Part shown: one piece after another, positions 6,488 through 13,467 of the stretch
Layout: the number at the start of each line of letters is the position of its first letter
How positions within the stretch are numbered: the first letter of the stretch is position 1
Origin: Acetobacter sp. CAG:977
GTDB taxonomy: Bacteria; Pseudomonadota; Alphaproteobacteria; CAAGCB01; CAG-977
Length of the DNA stretch: 13,467 nt
Assembly (NCBI GenBank): GCA_000434295.1
Contig: HF994934.1
Location: 33,162 to 46,628, forward strand
Direction of reading: 5' to 3'
Notes under the pieces: model-generated
Database searches by the model: none
Seen by the model: the letters and a program-made list of their open reading frames with translations, nothing else
What the model was told of the DNA's origin: nothing
Position numbers and translations under genes: made by a program

Positions 6488-7262
6488 AAATCAGGCCGAA
6501 ATGTTCCAACGCGTTAAATATGCCGTCTTCGTCAACGTCCGACGTAACATAATCCGCCGCAAGCTTGGCTTCCGCGACGGCATTGCCCATCGCTACACCG
6601 ATCCCCGCGTACTTTAACATGTCAATATCGTTCCCGCCGTCTCCGAATACCATTATCTCATCGCGCTTTATTCCGTAACGTTCGGCAACCTTTGCAATCC
6701 CGACAGGCTTCCCGCTATCCTTCCTGATCACGTTGATCAGTAACGGAGACCACCTTAACGCTTTGCATTCGGGCAATAATTTCATCAACGGCTTTTCTTC
6801 TTCGGGCGTTACGTAAACCGTCAGCTGAAAAATTTCCGCAGGCAAGTTGTCCATATCCGCCAAAACAGGCGTTACATGCGACATCCCCACCAATTCCAAC
6901 AGCTCCGTCACGCGGGAATCTATCAAGTTAAACCGATTGCCCGAAACCGTTTCAAAACAGCACGCAATATTGTGTTCCGCCAAATACGGCAAAATCGCGC
7001 TTACGGATTTTAAAGCAAACGTGCTTTGATAAATTACGCCGTTCTTATCGAAACAGTACTGACCGTTAAAAGAAACAATCCCGTCAAAGTCAAAATATTC
7101 TTTTAAAAAGTCCGTATCTTTCGGCGCGCGACCCGTCGCGACAAAAAGCTTAATCCCTTTTTCGCGCAACATATTTAAAGCCCGTTGCGTCGAAGCAGGC
7201 ATTCGGTGCGTTTTAAAGCTGATCAGCGTGCCGTCAATATCAAAAAAAACCGCTTTTATCAT
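6486..7262 (-). CDS. Cof-type HAD-superfamily phosphatase
   Basis: A 258-residue HAD subfamily IIB (Cof-like) phosphatase. Motif I is DIDGT (8-12; nucleophile D8, general acid D10), motif II is VATGR (41-45; T43), motif III is the lysine in SGKPVGIAK (K185), and motif IV is GDGGND (207-212). A C2-type cap fills the middle. Such enzymes dephosphorylate small sugar phosphates, nucleotides or cofactors; the substrate cannot be told from sequence. Its ATG overlaps the rbfA stop in ATGA (7259-7262), which suggests translational coupling and makes it the last gene of the rimP operon. It is not a usual member of this cluster. Confidence 0.88.
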   Translation of the reverse strand: MIKAVFFDIDGTLISFKTHRMPASTQRALNMLREKGIKLFVATGRAPKDTDFLKEYFDFDGIVSFNGQYCFDKNGVIYQSTFALKSVSAILPYLAEHNIACCFETVSGNRFNLIDSRVTELLELVGMSHVTPVLADMDNLPAEIFQLTVYVTPEEEKPLMKLLPECKALRWSPLLINVIRKDSGKPVGIAKVAERYGIKRDEIMVFGDGGNDIDMLKYAGIGVAMGNAVAEAKLAADYVTSDVDEDGIFNALEHFGLI

Positions 7263-7678
7263 TCCGAAGCATCTTTTTCGTCATCGCGCACGACAGCCAA
7301 ATCCCTGCGAACTCTGTCCGAAGACAACAGAGCTTCTATTTTTCCGGCTTCGTGTTCGGATTCATCGGCGAAAAAGCGTACTTCCGGCGCAACGCGCAAA
7401 CGCATCTGTTTTGCCAAAATCGTACGGAAAAATCCGCGCGCCTGATTCAGCGCCTTTGCCAAAATCAACGCCGTTTCATGGTCGCCGCCCAAAGGCAATA
7501 CAAAAACCTTGCAGTATGAAAAATCCGGCGAGACCCGAGCTTCCATGACGGAAACGGACGGTATGTCAGAAAGTTCCTTCGGAATATTTCCGGTTTGAAA
7601 CGCTTCGGCAAAAATATGGCGAATCTGTTCCCCGACACGCAACTGGCGCTGAGAAGGCGGCTTTGAATTGCTCCTCAT
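7259..7678 (-). CDS. rbfA: 30S ribosome-binding factor A
   Basis: A 139-residue late 30S maturation factor of KH-like fold that binds near the 16S 5' domain and is important in cold. Seen are RQLRVGEQIRHIF near the start, VSVMEARVSPDFSYCKVFV (about 42-60), the central helix region ending in LRVAPEVRFFAD (about 93-104), and a charged tail. AGGGAG stands 6 nt before the ATG, and the gene starts 11 nt after the infB stop. The usual next gene is truB; here a HAD gene and a plus-strand insert intervene. Confidence 0.95.
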   Translation of the reverse strand: MRSNSKPPSQRQLRVGEQIRHIFAEAFQTGNIPKELSDIPSVSVMEARVSPDFSYCKVFVLPLGGDHETALILAKALNQARGFFRTILAKQMRLRVAPEVRFFADESEHEAGKIEALLSSDRVRRDLAVVRDDEKDASE

Positions 7679-7689
7679 CCCTTTCTCCC

Positions 7690-10242
7690 TTAAACGCGGA
7701 TTTCTTCCAGTTTGGCGGCGACTTCTTCAACTTCGTAGCATTCGACTACGTCGCCGACCATAATGTCGTTATAGTTTTCAAACGACATCCCGCATTCGTA
7801 CGTTTCACGGACTTCCTTGACATCGTCCTTAAAGCGCTTCAACTGAGCCAATGCGCCCGTGTAAATGACGACGTCATCACGCAACAGACGGACTTTCGCA
7901 CCGCGACGGACAACGCCTTCCGTAACCATACAGCCCGCAACCTTGCCGACTTTGGAAATCGAAAAGACTTCGCGTATCGTCGCATAGCCGATAATCTTTT
8001 CTTTCAATTCCGGAGCCAACATCCCTTCCAATGCCGTGCGGATATCGTCCGCAACATTGTAAATAACGGAATGATAACGGATTTCGATGCCGTCACGTTT
8101 GGCAGCATCGCGCGCCTGTGCATTCGCACGGACGTTAAAGCCGATAATCAGCGCGTTCGAAGCCTTTGCCAGCGTAACGTCGGATTCATTAATACCACCG
8201 ACCGCAGCATGTAAAACGTGAACACGAACTTTATCGTTTGCAATTTTGTTCAAAGTCGCTGTAATCGCTTCGACAGAACCCTGAACGTCAGCCTTGACGA
8301 CAACGGGCAGTTCTTTGACTTCGCCGGCTTTAATCTTGTCAAACATTTGTTCAACGGCCGAACGCGCGCTCTTGACCTGAAGGGCTTCGCGTTCCTTGCG
8401 CTGGCGATAGTTCGCAATTTCGCGCGCTTTGTCTTCGCTGGCAACGACAATAAAGTCATCACCCGCCGCAGGCGTGCTCTGGAACCCTAAAACTTCGACA
8501 GGAACAGAAGGCGTCGCTTCCGTCACGCGCTGACCGCGTTCGTCCATCAAAGCACGCACACGACCCCAGTCTTTGCCCGCGACAAAAATATCGCCCTGAC
8601 GCAGTGTCCCGCGCTGAACCAAAACCGTCGCAACGGAACCGCGCCCCTTTTCCATCTTTGCTTCAATAATGGCGCCTTCCGCCGAGTGGTTCGGGTTTGC
8701 TTTCAAATCCAAAACTTCCGCCTGAAGCAAAATCGCTTCTATCAGCTTATCCAGATTGATGCGTTTCTTTGCGGAAACTTCAACCGACAATACGTCGCCC
8801 CCAAGGCTTTCCACAACAACTTCGTGGCTTAACAAATCCATGCGAACCTTTTCAGGATCCGCCCCCGGAACGTCAATCTTGTTAATCGCCACGACAATGG
8901 GAACATTCGCCGCTTTGGCATGACGAATCGCTTCTATCGTTTGCGGCATAATCCCGTCGTTCGCCGCAACAACCAAAACAACAATGTCTGTGACTTTCGC
9001 ACCGCGAGCGCGCATCTCGGTAAATGCCGCGTGCCCCGGCGTATCAATAAACGTTACGCGCTGACCGTTTTCCAAGCGTACCTGATACGCACCGATATGT
9101 TGCGTAATCCCGCCGGCTTCGTGGCTGGCAACATCCGTCGAACGAAGGCTGTCCAACAACGACGTCTTGCCGTGGTCAACGTGCCCCATAACCGTAACAA
9201 CGGGAGGACGCGGCTGTTTCAATTCTTCCGGATCATCCGCATCACGCAGCCCTTCTTCCACGTCGGCATCGGAAACACGACGGACGCGGTGCCCCATTTC
9301 TTCCACGACGATTTGCGCCGTATCCGCATCAATCGTCTGGGTAATCGTTGCCATAACCCCCAGCTTCATCAGCTGTTTTACAACGTCCGCTCCGCGTTCC
9401 GACATACGGGACGCCAGTTCCTGAACGGTAATCGTTTCGGGAATGACGACTTCGCGATAAATTTTTTCGGCAGGCTTTTGCTGACCGAATTGTTTTTGGC
9501 GTTCCTTTTCGCGCGCACGTTTAATGGAAGCCAGGCTGCGTCCGCGTTCTTCGCGTTCGCCGTCCCCGCTCATCAGCGAGGAAAGATTCATCCTGCCGCC
9601 GCGCCATTTGTCTTCGCCGCCGCCCCTGCGCGAATAGCCGCGTCCTTCGTCGTCGCGCGATTCACGGCGTTTGGAAGGCGCTTTACGGCGCGTATCAGTT
9701 TCAAAATCATCGCCCGAAGACGCCGAATGGCGCGGTTCAAAAGAACGCTTCGCCGGTTCCTGACGCGGTTGAGACGGACGATTGTCCGATGCCGCAGGCT
9801 TGCGCGACGCTTCCGTTGACTGAGAACGGGCGGCTTCTTCCTTGGCTTCTTTGGCTCGCATAGCAGCTTCTTTGGCTTCCGCCTCTTTTCTTTCGGCTTC
9901 TTCCTTGGCTTTGCGGGCTTCTTCCTCCGCACGGAGTTTGGCTTCTTCTTCAGCCTGACGCTTGGCTTCTTCGTCAGCCTTCATCGCATCTTTTAAAACT
10001 TTTAAACGGTGCGCCTTTTCGCTGTCCAGCTCTGCCGACGTTTCTCCGCCCTTCATTTGGACATTCCCGCGACCGTCCGTTACAAACGAACGTTTCTTGC
10101 GCACTTCGACCTGAACAGGTTTGGATCTGCCGTTCGAAAAGCTTTGGTGAACACGCCCGACCTCAACCGTCTTCTTTAATTCCAGCTTCGGACGATTCAG
10201 CGTCAATGGAGCATTCGTGTTTTTGTCTTTAGCGTCAGTCAT
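7690..10242 (-). CDS. infB: Translation initiation factor IF-2
   Basis: An 850-residue GTPase that brings initiator tRNA to the 30S subunit and promotes subunit joining. From the ATG it has a short basic N-terminus, a long Ala/Glu/Lys/Arg coiled-coil-like region (about 78-140), a basic and Gly/Arg-rich linker, and an IF2N domain (about 261-312). The G domain has G1 GHVDHGKT (353-360), G3 DTPGH (400-404) and G4 NKID (454-457). Beta-barrel and C-terminal tRNA-binding domains follow, ending in EEVAAKLEEIRV. A TTG three codons upstream (10251) is in frame, but ATG 10242 has AGAGG 10 nt ahead and the MTDAKDK start common in alphaproteobacteria. Internal starts giving shorter isoforms, known in E. 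coli, were not resolved. Confidence 0.97.
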   Translation of the reverse strand: MTDAKDKNTNAPLTLNRPKLELKKTVEVGRVHQSFSNGRSKPVQVEVRKKRSFVTDGRGNVQMKGGETSAELDSEKAHRLKVLKDAMKADEEAKRQAEEEAKLRAEEEARKAKEEAERKEAEAKEAAMRAKEAKEEAARSQSTEASRKPAASDNRPSQPRQEPAKRSFEPRHSASSGDDFETDTRRKAPSKRRESRDDEGRGYSRRGGGEDKWRGGRMNLSSLMSGDGEREERGRSLASIKRAREKERQKQFGQQKPAEKIYREVVIPETITVQELASRMSERGADVVKQLMKLGVMATITQTIDADTAQIVVEEMGHRVRRVSDADVEEGLRDADDPEELKQPRPPVVTVMGHVDHGKTSLLDSLRSTDVASHEAGGITQHIGAYQVRLENGQRVTFIDTPGHAAFTEMRARGAKVTDIVVLVVAANDGIMPQTIEAIRHAKAANVPIVVAINKIDVPGADPEKVRMDLLSHEVVVESLGGDVLSVEVSAKKRINLDKLIEAILLQAEVLDLKANPNHSAEGAIIEAKMEKGRGSVATVLVQRGTLRQGDIFVAGKDWGRVRALMDERGQRVTEATPSVPVEVLGFQSTPAAGDDFIVVASEDKAREIANYRQRKEREALQVKSARSAVEQMFDKIKAGEVKELPVVVKADVQGSVEAITATLNKIANDKVRVHVLHAAVGGINESDVTLAKASNALIIGFNVRANAQARDAAKRDGIEIRYHSVIYNVADDIRTALEGMLAPELKEKIIGYATIREVFSISKVGKVAGCMVTEGVVRRGAKVRLLRDDVVIYTGALAQLKRFKDDVKEVRETYECGMSFENYNDIMVGDVVECYEVEEVAAKLEEIRV

Positions 10243-10267
10243 TCTGAACAAGCCTCTATTTCAATCG

Positions 10268-10924
10268 TTAAACGTTCGTCTTTCTTTCAAAAGCCATGCA
10301 CCGCTTTGCTTCGGCAATGAATTTATCCGTCGCTCCGCCGGGTTTCAACCCCGTATGGATGCTGTGCTCGCGTCCCAGTGCGTGCGCCGTTTCATCGCTT
10401 GTCAAAAAGCGTAAAACCGGCAATCCCTTCGATAAGCGGAGAAGTTTCTCCCTGCCGTCCGAAGAACCGTCTTCCGCCTCCAAAAGCCAAGCCAGTTTCC
10501 CTTTGCGCAGCGCTTCGGACACTTTGTCAAAGCCGGACACAACCAGCCCCGCCTTTTTCGCCACGCCCAACAAATCGCAACACCGGCGGACAAATAAACC
10601 GTCCACCCGCTCCGCAAAGTCGTCAGGGTAAGTTACTTTACCCCCAGCCGCCTTTGCAAACAAGCCTTTTGTCATGGCCGTGCGCAGCACTTCAATATCG
10701 CAGCGCACCCAAATCCCCCGTCCCGGAAGTTTGCAACCGAAATCCGCAACCAATTCACCCGAAGGCGAAACGCAAAAACGTAACAGTTCTTCTTTCGGAT
10801 ACGATTTCCCCGAAACAATACAGCGCCTGAGCGACCCTTCTTCCGGGGCATTCAAGGGGGCTTCCGCTTGTGCAAAAGCCCCCGTATCGCCCAAATCAGG
10901 CTTTCGGATTGCCGTTTTCGTCAA
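10268..10924 (-). CDS. YlxR-family RNA-binding protein fused to an L7Ae-like domain
   Basis: A 218-residue protein. The YlxR (DUF448) domain runs from about 32 to 95, with RRCIVSGKSYPKEELLRF and LPGRGIWV (66-73). The second part (about 108-205) has the helix-rich LLGVAKKAGLVVSGFDKV segment of the L7Ae/Gadd45-like fold often fused to YlxR in alphaproteobacteria. YlxR proteins bind nucleic acid and have been linked to transcription and RNase P, but the exact role is unsettled. The first ATG-like option is poor. The best start is TTG 10924, with CGGGAG 6 nt upstream inside nusA, giving a 29-nt overlap with the nusA end; TTG 10894 is a weaker alternative. It lies between nusA and infB as expected. 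Confidence 0.9.
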   Translation of the reverse strand: MTKTAIRKPDLGDTGAFAQAEAPLNAPEEGSLRRCIVSGKSYPKEELLRFCVSPSGELVADFGCKLPGRGIWVRCDIEVLRTAMTKGLFAKAAGGKVTYPDDFAERVDGLFVRRCCDLLGVAKKAGLVVSGFDKVSEALRKGKLAWLLEAEDGSSDGREKLLRLSKGLPVLRFLTSDETAHALGREHSIHTGLKPGGATDKFIAEAKRCMAFERKTNV

Positions 10925-12428
10925 ACCAGTGCTCCCGAGCCTTCATAATCAATGCGTCGGCATCATGCGCCGTCATCGCGTTTTCGCCGAGAATGTCCAA
11001 AAGCTCGTCATTCGCCAAATCGGCAAAATCATCCAAAGTCTTTACGCCGCGTTCCGCCAGCTTCACAATCATCGCAGGCGTCAGACCTTCAAAGTTTATC
11101 AAGCTTTCGTCAACGCCCAATTCCTTGCTCTTAACCGCAAATTCGGCGTTCTGCTTTTCAACAAAAGCCTTCGCGCGGTTCTGAAGTTCGGACGCCAAAT
11201 CTTCGTCAAAGCCTTCTATCGACGAAATGTCTTCCGTCGGAACAAAAGCAACTTCTTCCACCGACGTAAAGCCTTCCGCAACCAGCAAATGCGCTATCAT
11301 GTCGTCTACATCCAACGCATCCATGAACATTTGCGTGCGAACTTTCGCTTCGCTCTGGCGGCGTTCGGATTCTTCGGCTTCCGTCAATATGTCAATGTAC
11401 CATCCCGTCAGCTGAGACGCCAAACGTACGTTCTGACCGCGACGACCGATCGCCAAAGACAGCTGATCATCGGGAACGACAACTTCGATTCTGTGCGCTT
11501 CTTCATCCATGACAACCTTTGCCACTTCGGCAGGAGCCAACGCATTCACGATAAACGTCGCCGCGTCCGGAGACCATTGAATGATGTCAACCTTTTCCCC
11601 TTGCAGTTCCGTTACAATCGCCTGAACGCGAACACCGCGCATTCCGACGCATGCTCCGACCGGATCTATGGATGAATCCTTTGCCGTAACCGCCATCTTT
11701 GCACGGGAACCGGGATCGCGCGCAACCGCCTTGATCTCGATAACGCCGTCATAAATTTCCGGAACTTCCTGACAAAACAGCTTCGCCATGAACTGGGGAT
11801 GCGTGCGCGACAAAAAGATTTGAGGTCCGCGGGGTTCCTGACGCACGTCCATAATGTAAGCGCGGATACGATCCCCGTTATGGAATACTTCACGGGGAAT
11901 CAGTTCGTCGCGGCGCAACAAAGCTTCGGCTCTGCCCATATCCACGATAATGTTGCCGCCTTCAACGCGCTTTACAATGCCGTTGCAGATTTCTCCGACG
12001 CGGTCTTTGTATTCGTTATACTGGCGCATACGTTCCGCATCGCGAACCTTTTGAACGATAACCTGCTTTGCCGTCTGAGCCGCAATACGCCCGAAATCAA
12101 TCGGAGGCAGCGGGTCAATGATGTAGTCCCCGACCTTTAAAGACGGATCTTTCTTTACGGCATCGGCCAACGTGATTTGAGCCGCTTCGTTTTCTATGTT
12201 TTCCGGCGCTTCAACGACTTCGATATAGCGCGCCAGACGAATTTCGCCCGTCTTGCGGTCAATCGTCGCTCGAATGTCGTGTTCCTGACCATATTTCGAA
12301 CGACCCGCCTTTTGAATGGCGAATTCCATCGCCGTCAGGACTTCGTCTTTTTCTATGCCCTTGTCGCGGGCGACCGCGTCCGCAACCTGCAAAAGTTCGG
12401 GACGCGGTAAAGCTGCCGTATGTTCCAT
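10896..12428 (-). CDS. nusA: Transcription termination/antitermination protein NusA
   Basis: A 510-residue RNA polymerase-associated elongation factor. In order it has an N-terminal RNAP-binding domain (about 1-140, starting MEHTAALPRPELLQVADAVA), an S1 domain (about 142-205, GEICNGIVKRVEGGNIIVD), and two KH domains (about 205-360, with AVTAKDSSIDPVGACVG and LAIGRRGQNVRLA). Two helix-hairpin-helix acidic repeats follow (about 370-510, VAEGFTSVEEVA and LAERGVKTLDDFA). The frame stays open upstream to 12479, but that extension overlaps rimP and is not NusA-like. ATG 12428 has GAGGAAGG about 5 nt upstream and begins 19 nt after the rimP stop. It pauses polymerase at hairpins, relevant to the terminator just before rimP. 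Confidence 0.97.
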   Translation of the reverse strand: MEHTAALPRPELLQVADAVARDKGIEKDEVLTAMEFAIQKAGRSKYGQEHDIRATIDRKTGEIRLARYIEVVEAPENIENEAAQITLADAVKKDPSLKVGDYIIDPLPPIDFGRIAAQTAKQVIVQKVRDAERMRQYNEYKDRVGEICNGIVKRVEGGNIIVDMGRAEALLRRDELIPREVFHNGDRIRAYIMDVRQEPRGPQIFLSRTHPQFMAKLFCQEVPEIYDGVIEIKAVARDPGSRAKMAVTAKDSSIDPVGACVGMRGVRVQAIVTELQGEKVDIIQWSPDAATFIVNALAPAEVAKVVMDEEAHRIEVVVPDDQLSLAIGRRGQNVRLASQLTGWYIDILTEAEESERRQSEAKVRTQMFMDALDVDDMIAHLLVAEGFTSVEEVAFVPTEDISSIEGFDEDLASELQNRAKAFVEKQNAEFAVKSKELGVDESLINFEGLTPAMIVKLAERGVKTLDDFADLANDELLDILGENAMTAHDADALIMKAREHWFDENGNPKA

Positions 12429-12447
12429 TTCTGCCTTCCTCATTTGT

Positions 12448-12942
12448 TTACTCGTCGCTTGACGGCGCAAAAGCCTCAATCAGCTCGTCCGTCAGTATAA
12501 GCTTTGCCTTGGCAATGTCCGAAAAAGGTATCCTTACTTCTTCACCGCCAAAGTCCATAATAACCGTGTCGCCTTCCGTCCCGCGCAGACGCCCGCTGAA
12601 ACGCTTGCGCCCGTTCAATAAAACGGAAGTCTCTATCTTGGCTTCAAATCCTTTAAAACGTTCATAGTCCGCCGGCTTGACCAAAGGACGGTCAACCCCG
12701 GGAGAGCTGACTTCCAATGAATAATTGCCCTCTATCGGATCTTCTTCGTCCAAAATCGGAGAGATGGCACGGCTCAGATCCGCGCAATCGTCAACCGTCA
12801 TCGGCGCTCCGTCACGGCGTTCCGCCATAACCTGCAACGTTTTGCGCTTTTCGCCGCCGCTGACCATAATGCGCACAATGTCGTAGCCCATCTTGGCAAA
12901 TACGGGCTCAAACATGGCGTTCAGCTTCTCGTTCAATGTCAA
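12448..12942 (-). CDS. rimP: Ribosome maturation factor RimP
   Basis: A 164-residue 30S assembly factor that helps protein S12 join. The N-terminal domain has FEPVFAKMGYDIVRI and the DDCADLSRAISPILDEED stretch, then SLEVSSPGVDRPL, the most conserved family motif. The C-terminal SH3-like domain covers the second half (GRLRGTEGDTVIM...IPFSDIAKAKLI). No ATG gives a full-length product. A TTG at 12942 has an ideal AAGGAG 7-8 nt upstream and yields MTLNEKLNAMFEP; the frame is open to a TTG at 12966, but that start lies in the terminator T tract and adds only arginines. ATG 12915 would cut into the domain. A strong intrinsic terminator ends about 22 bases before this start, so expression probably depends on read-through. 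Confidence 0.93.
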   Translation of the reverse strand: MTLNEKLNAMFEPVFAKMGYDIVRIMVSGGEKRKTLQVMAERRDGAPMTVDDCADLSRAISPILDEEDPIEGNYSLEVSSPGVDRPLVKPADYERFKGFEAKIETSVLLNGRKRFSGRLRGTEGDTVIMDFGGEEVRIPFSDIAKAKLILTDELIEAFAPSSDE

Positions 12943-12964
12943 AGGCCTTCTCCTTCTTCGGTAC

Positions 12965-12990
12965 AAAAAAAAGCGGGCCTTTCAGCCCAC
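12965..12990 (-). terminator. Intrinsic terminator or attenuator immediately before rimP
   Basis: On the minus strand 12990-12984 pairs with 12979-12973 (7 bp, two G-U) around a GAAA tetraloop, followed by eight T (12972-12965). It both closes the trmB-STAS unit and sits on the edge of the rimP ribosome site, with no space for a promoter downstream. A small extra hairpin (13000-13010) lies just before it. Confidence 0.85.
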
Positions 12991-13033
12991 CCTCATAACT
13001 CCGTATCGGACCACAAGAATGTATCTCTTTTTC

Positions 13034-13062
13034 CTTGTACCAAACGGAAATCCCCGAATCAA
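13034..13062 (-). promoter_or_regulatory. Weak candidate promoter of the rimP operon
   Basis: On the minus strand TTGATT (13062-13057), a 17-nt spacer and TACAAG (13039-13034), each 4/6 to consensus. Initiation near 13027 would give a leader of about 85 nt that contains the terminator at 12990-12965. The match is modest and the -35 box overlaps the STAS stop codon. Confidence 0.3.
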
Positions 13063-13379
13063 GCCTTTTTTTCAACTTCCTGAAAATGGTAAAAATTTCC
13101 CAAGCCGGATGTCATTAAAAATTCTTTTATCTCGGCAGGAACATTGCGCAGTACGCGGATTAAATTCCTTTTCGCCGCTTCTTCGCATGCTACGATCAGC
13201 ATCCCCGCCGCCGATGAATCCACTCGGGTACACTGCGAAAGATCAAAAACAACCTGAGGTTCCGGCTGGCGGCGGATTTGAAGGTATATTTCAAAAAAAG
13301 CCCCTTCGTCCGAAGCGCAAAACTCCCCCAAAATCCGGTATTCCCTCTCAACAGCCGTCGCCGTTACTTTATATTCCAT
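13059..13379 (-). CDS. STAS-domain protein (anti-sigma factor antagonist-like)
   Basis: A 106-residue single STAS domain. The core strand VVFDLSQCTRVDSSAAGMLIV (about 43-63) contains DSSAAG (54-59); by comparison with SpoIIAA, S56 would be the regulatory phosphoserine. The later ALEMENT-like helix contains EFLMTSGLGNFYHF (about 86-99). STAS proteins of this size switch partners with an anti-sigma kinase or act in other phospho-controlled switches. No kinase, phosphatase or sigma factor gene lies in the window, so its partner is unknown. The ATG abuts the trmB stop (TAAATG), suggesting coupled translation, with only a weak AGG upstream. Other STAS roles, such as the MlaB/toluene-tolerance type, cannot be excluded. 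Confidence 0.78.
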   Translation of the reverse strand: MEYKVTATAVEREYRILGEFCASDEGAFFEIYLQIRRQPEPQVVFDLSQCTRVDSSAAGMLIVACEEAAKRNLIRVLRNVPAEIKEFLMTSGLGNFYHFQEVEKKA

Positions 13380-13467
13380 TTATTTGCGCCTGAACGTAAG
13401 ATAAACCGGTTTTTTGCCCTGAGCCAACGCCTTTTGTTCATAACGCGTCGGAACCCAATCCGACGGC
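13380..13467 (-). CDS. trmB: tRNA (guanine-N7-)-methyltransferase, C-terminal end only
   Basis: The last 28 codons of a gene cut by the window edge; stop at 13382-13380. The peptide includes SDWVPTRYEQKALAQGKKP and ends VYLTFRRK. The TRYE...KAL..G..PVYLTF pattern is the C-terminal tRNA-binding tail of TrmB, which makes m7G46 in tRNA. trmB upstream of rimP is a known alphaproteobacterial order, supporting the call. The catalytic domain is outside the window. Confidence 0.8.
   Translation of the reverse strand, partial: PSDWVPTRYEQKALAQGKKPVYLTFRRK

Noticed and set aside
8920..9819. Long plus-strand ORF opposite infB (also 7663-8214, 8218-8490)
   Set aside because: These are antisense to conserved IF2 motifs, and their composition reflects the codon bias of the real gene.
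9588..9932. Minus-strand, extremely Lys/Arg/Pro-rich repeat ORF inside infB
   Set aside because: It is a frame-shifted reading of the Ala/Glu/Lys coiled-coil region of IF2, not a separate gene.
10674..11675. Plus-strand ORF of about 330 codons over ylxR/nusA
   Set aside because: It overlaps two well-supported genes on the other strand and shows no family resemblance.

Overview
The window looks like a chromosomal segment of an alphaproteobacterium with moderate GC. Two observations support this. Almost everything lies on the minus strand in the order trmB (partial) - STAS gene - rimP - nusA - ylxR - infB - rbfA - (HAD gene) - truB - rpsO - pnp, the conserved transcription/translation cluster of that class. 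It also carries an Irr-type Fur regulator and an alphaproteobacterial style YlxR fused to an L7Ae-like domain. A finer placement cannot be made from the sequence alone.

Layout, read in the direction of transcription (high to low coordinates). The last 28 codons of trmB (13467-13380) abut a 106-residue STAS protein (13379-13059). A 116-base gap to the rimP start holds a candidate promoter and a strong intrinsic terminator that sits directly on the rimP ribosome site. Then come rimP, nusA, ylxR (TTG start inside nusA), infB and rbfA. A Cof-type HAD phosphatase overlaps rbfA by ATGA. This run ends at a bidirectional terminator (6457-6487).

Between that terminator and truB lies the only plus-strand material (about 5567-6449). 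It comprises a promoter, a heavily folded RNA of about 245 nt with a three-way junction and several hairpins, a 21-codon ORF with a strong but sequestered ribosome site, an intrinsic terminator, and a PEGA-type lipoprotein gene. The lipoprotein reading frame is split exactly at an in-frame A AAA AAG heptamer. This insert separates rbfA from truB, which are usually adjacent, and truB has a good promoter of its own (5506-5534). truB, rpsO and pnp follow, with a 12-bp hairpin between rpsO and pnp. A nitronate-monooxygenase-like flavoprotein lies 14 nt after pnp and ends at a terminator. The window closes with irr.

Most genes act together in ribosome assembly and translation (RimP, RbfA, IF2, S15, TruB, TrmB), transcription elongation (NusA, YlxR) and RNA decay (PNPase). 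The less ordinary parts are the plus-strand insert (structured leader, small ORF, frameshifted lipoprotein) and the terminator placed immediately before rimP. No tRNA, rRNA, CRISPR array, insertion sequence or prophage was seen.
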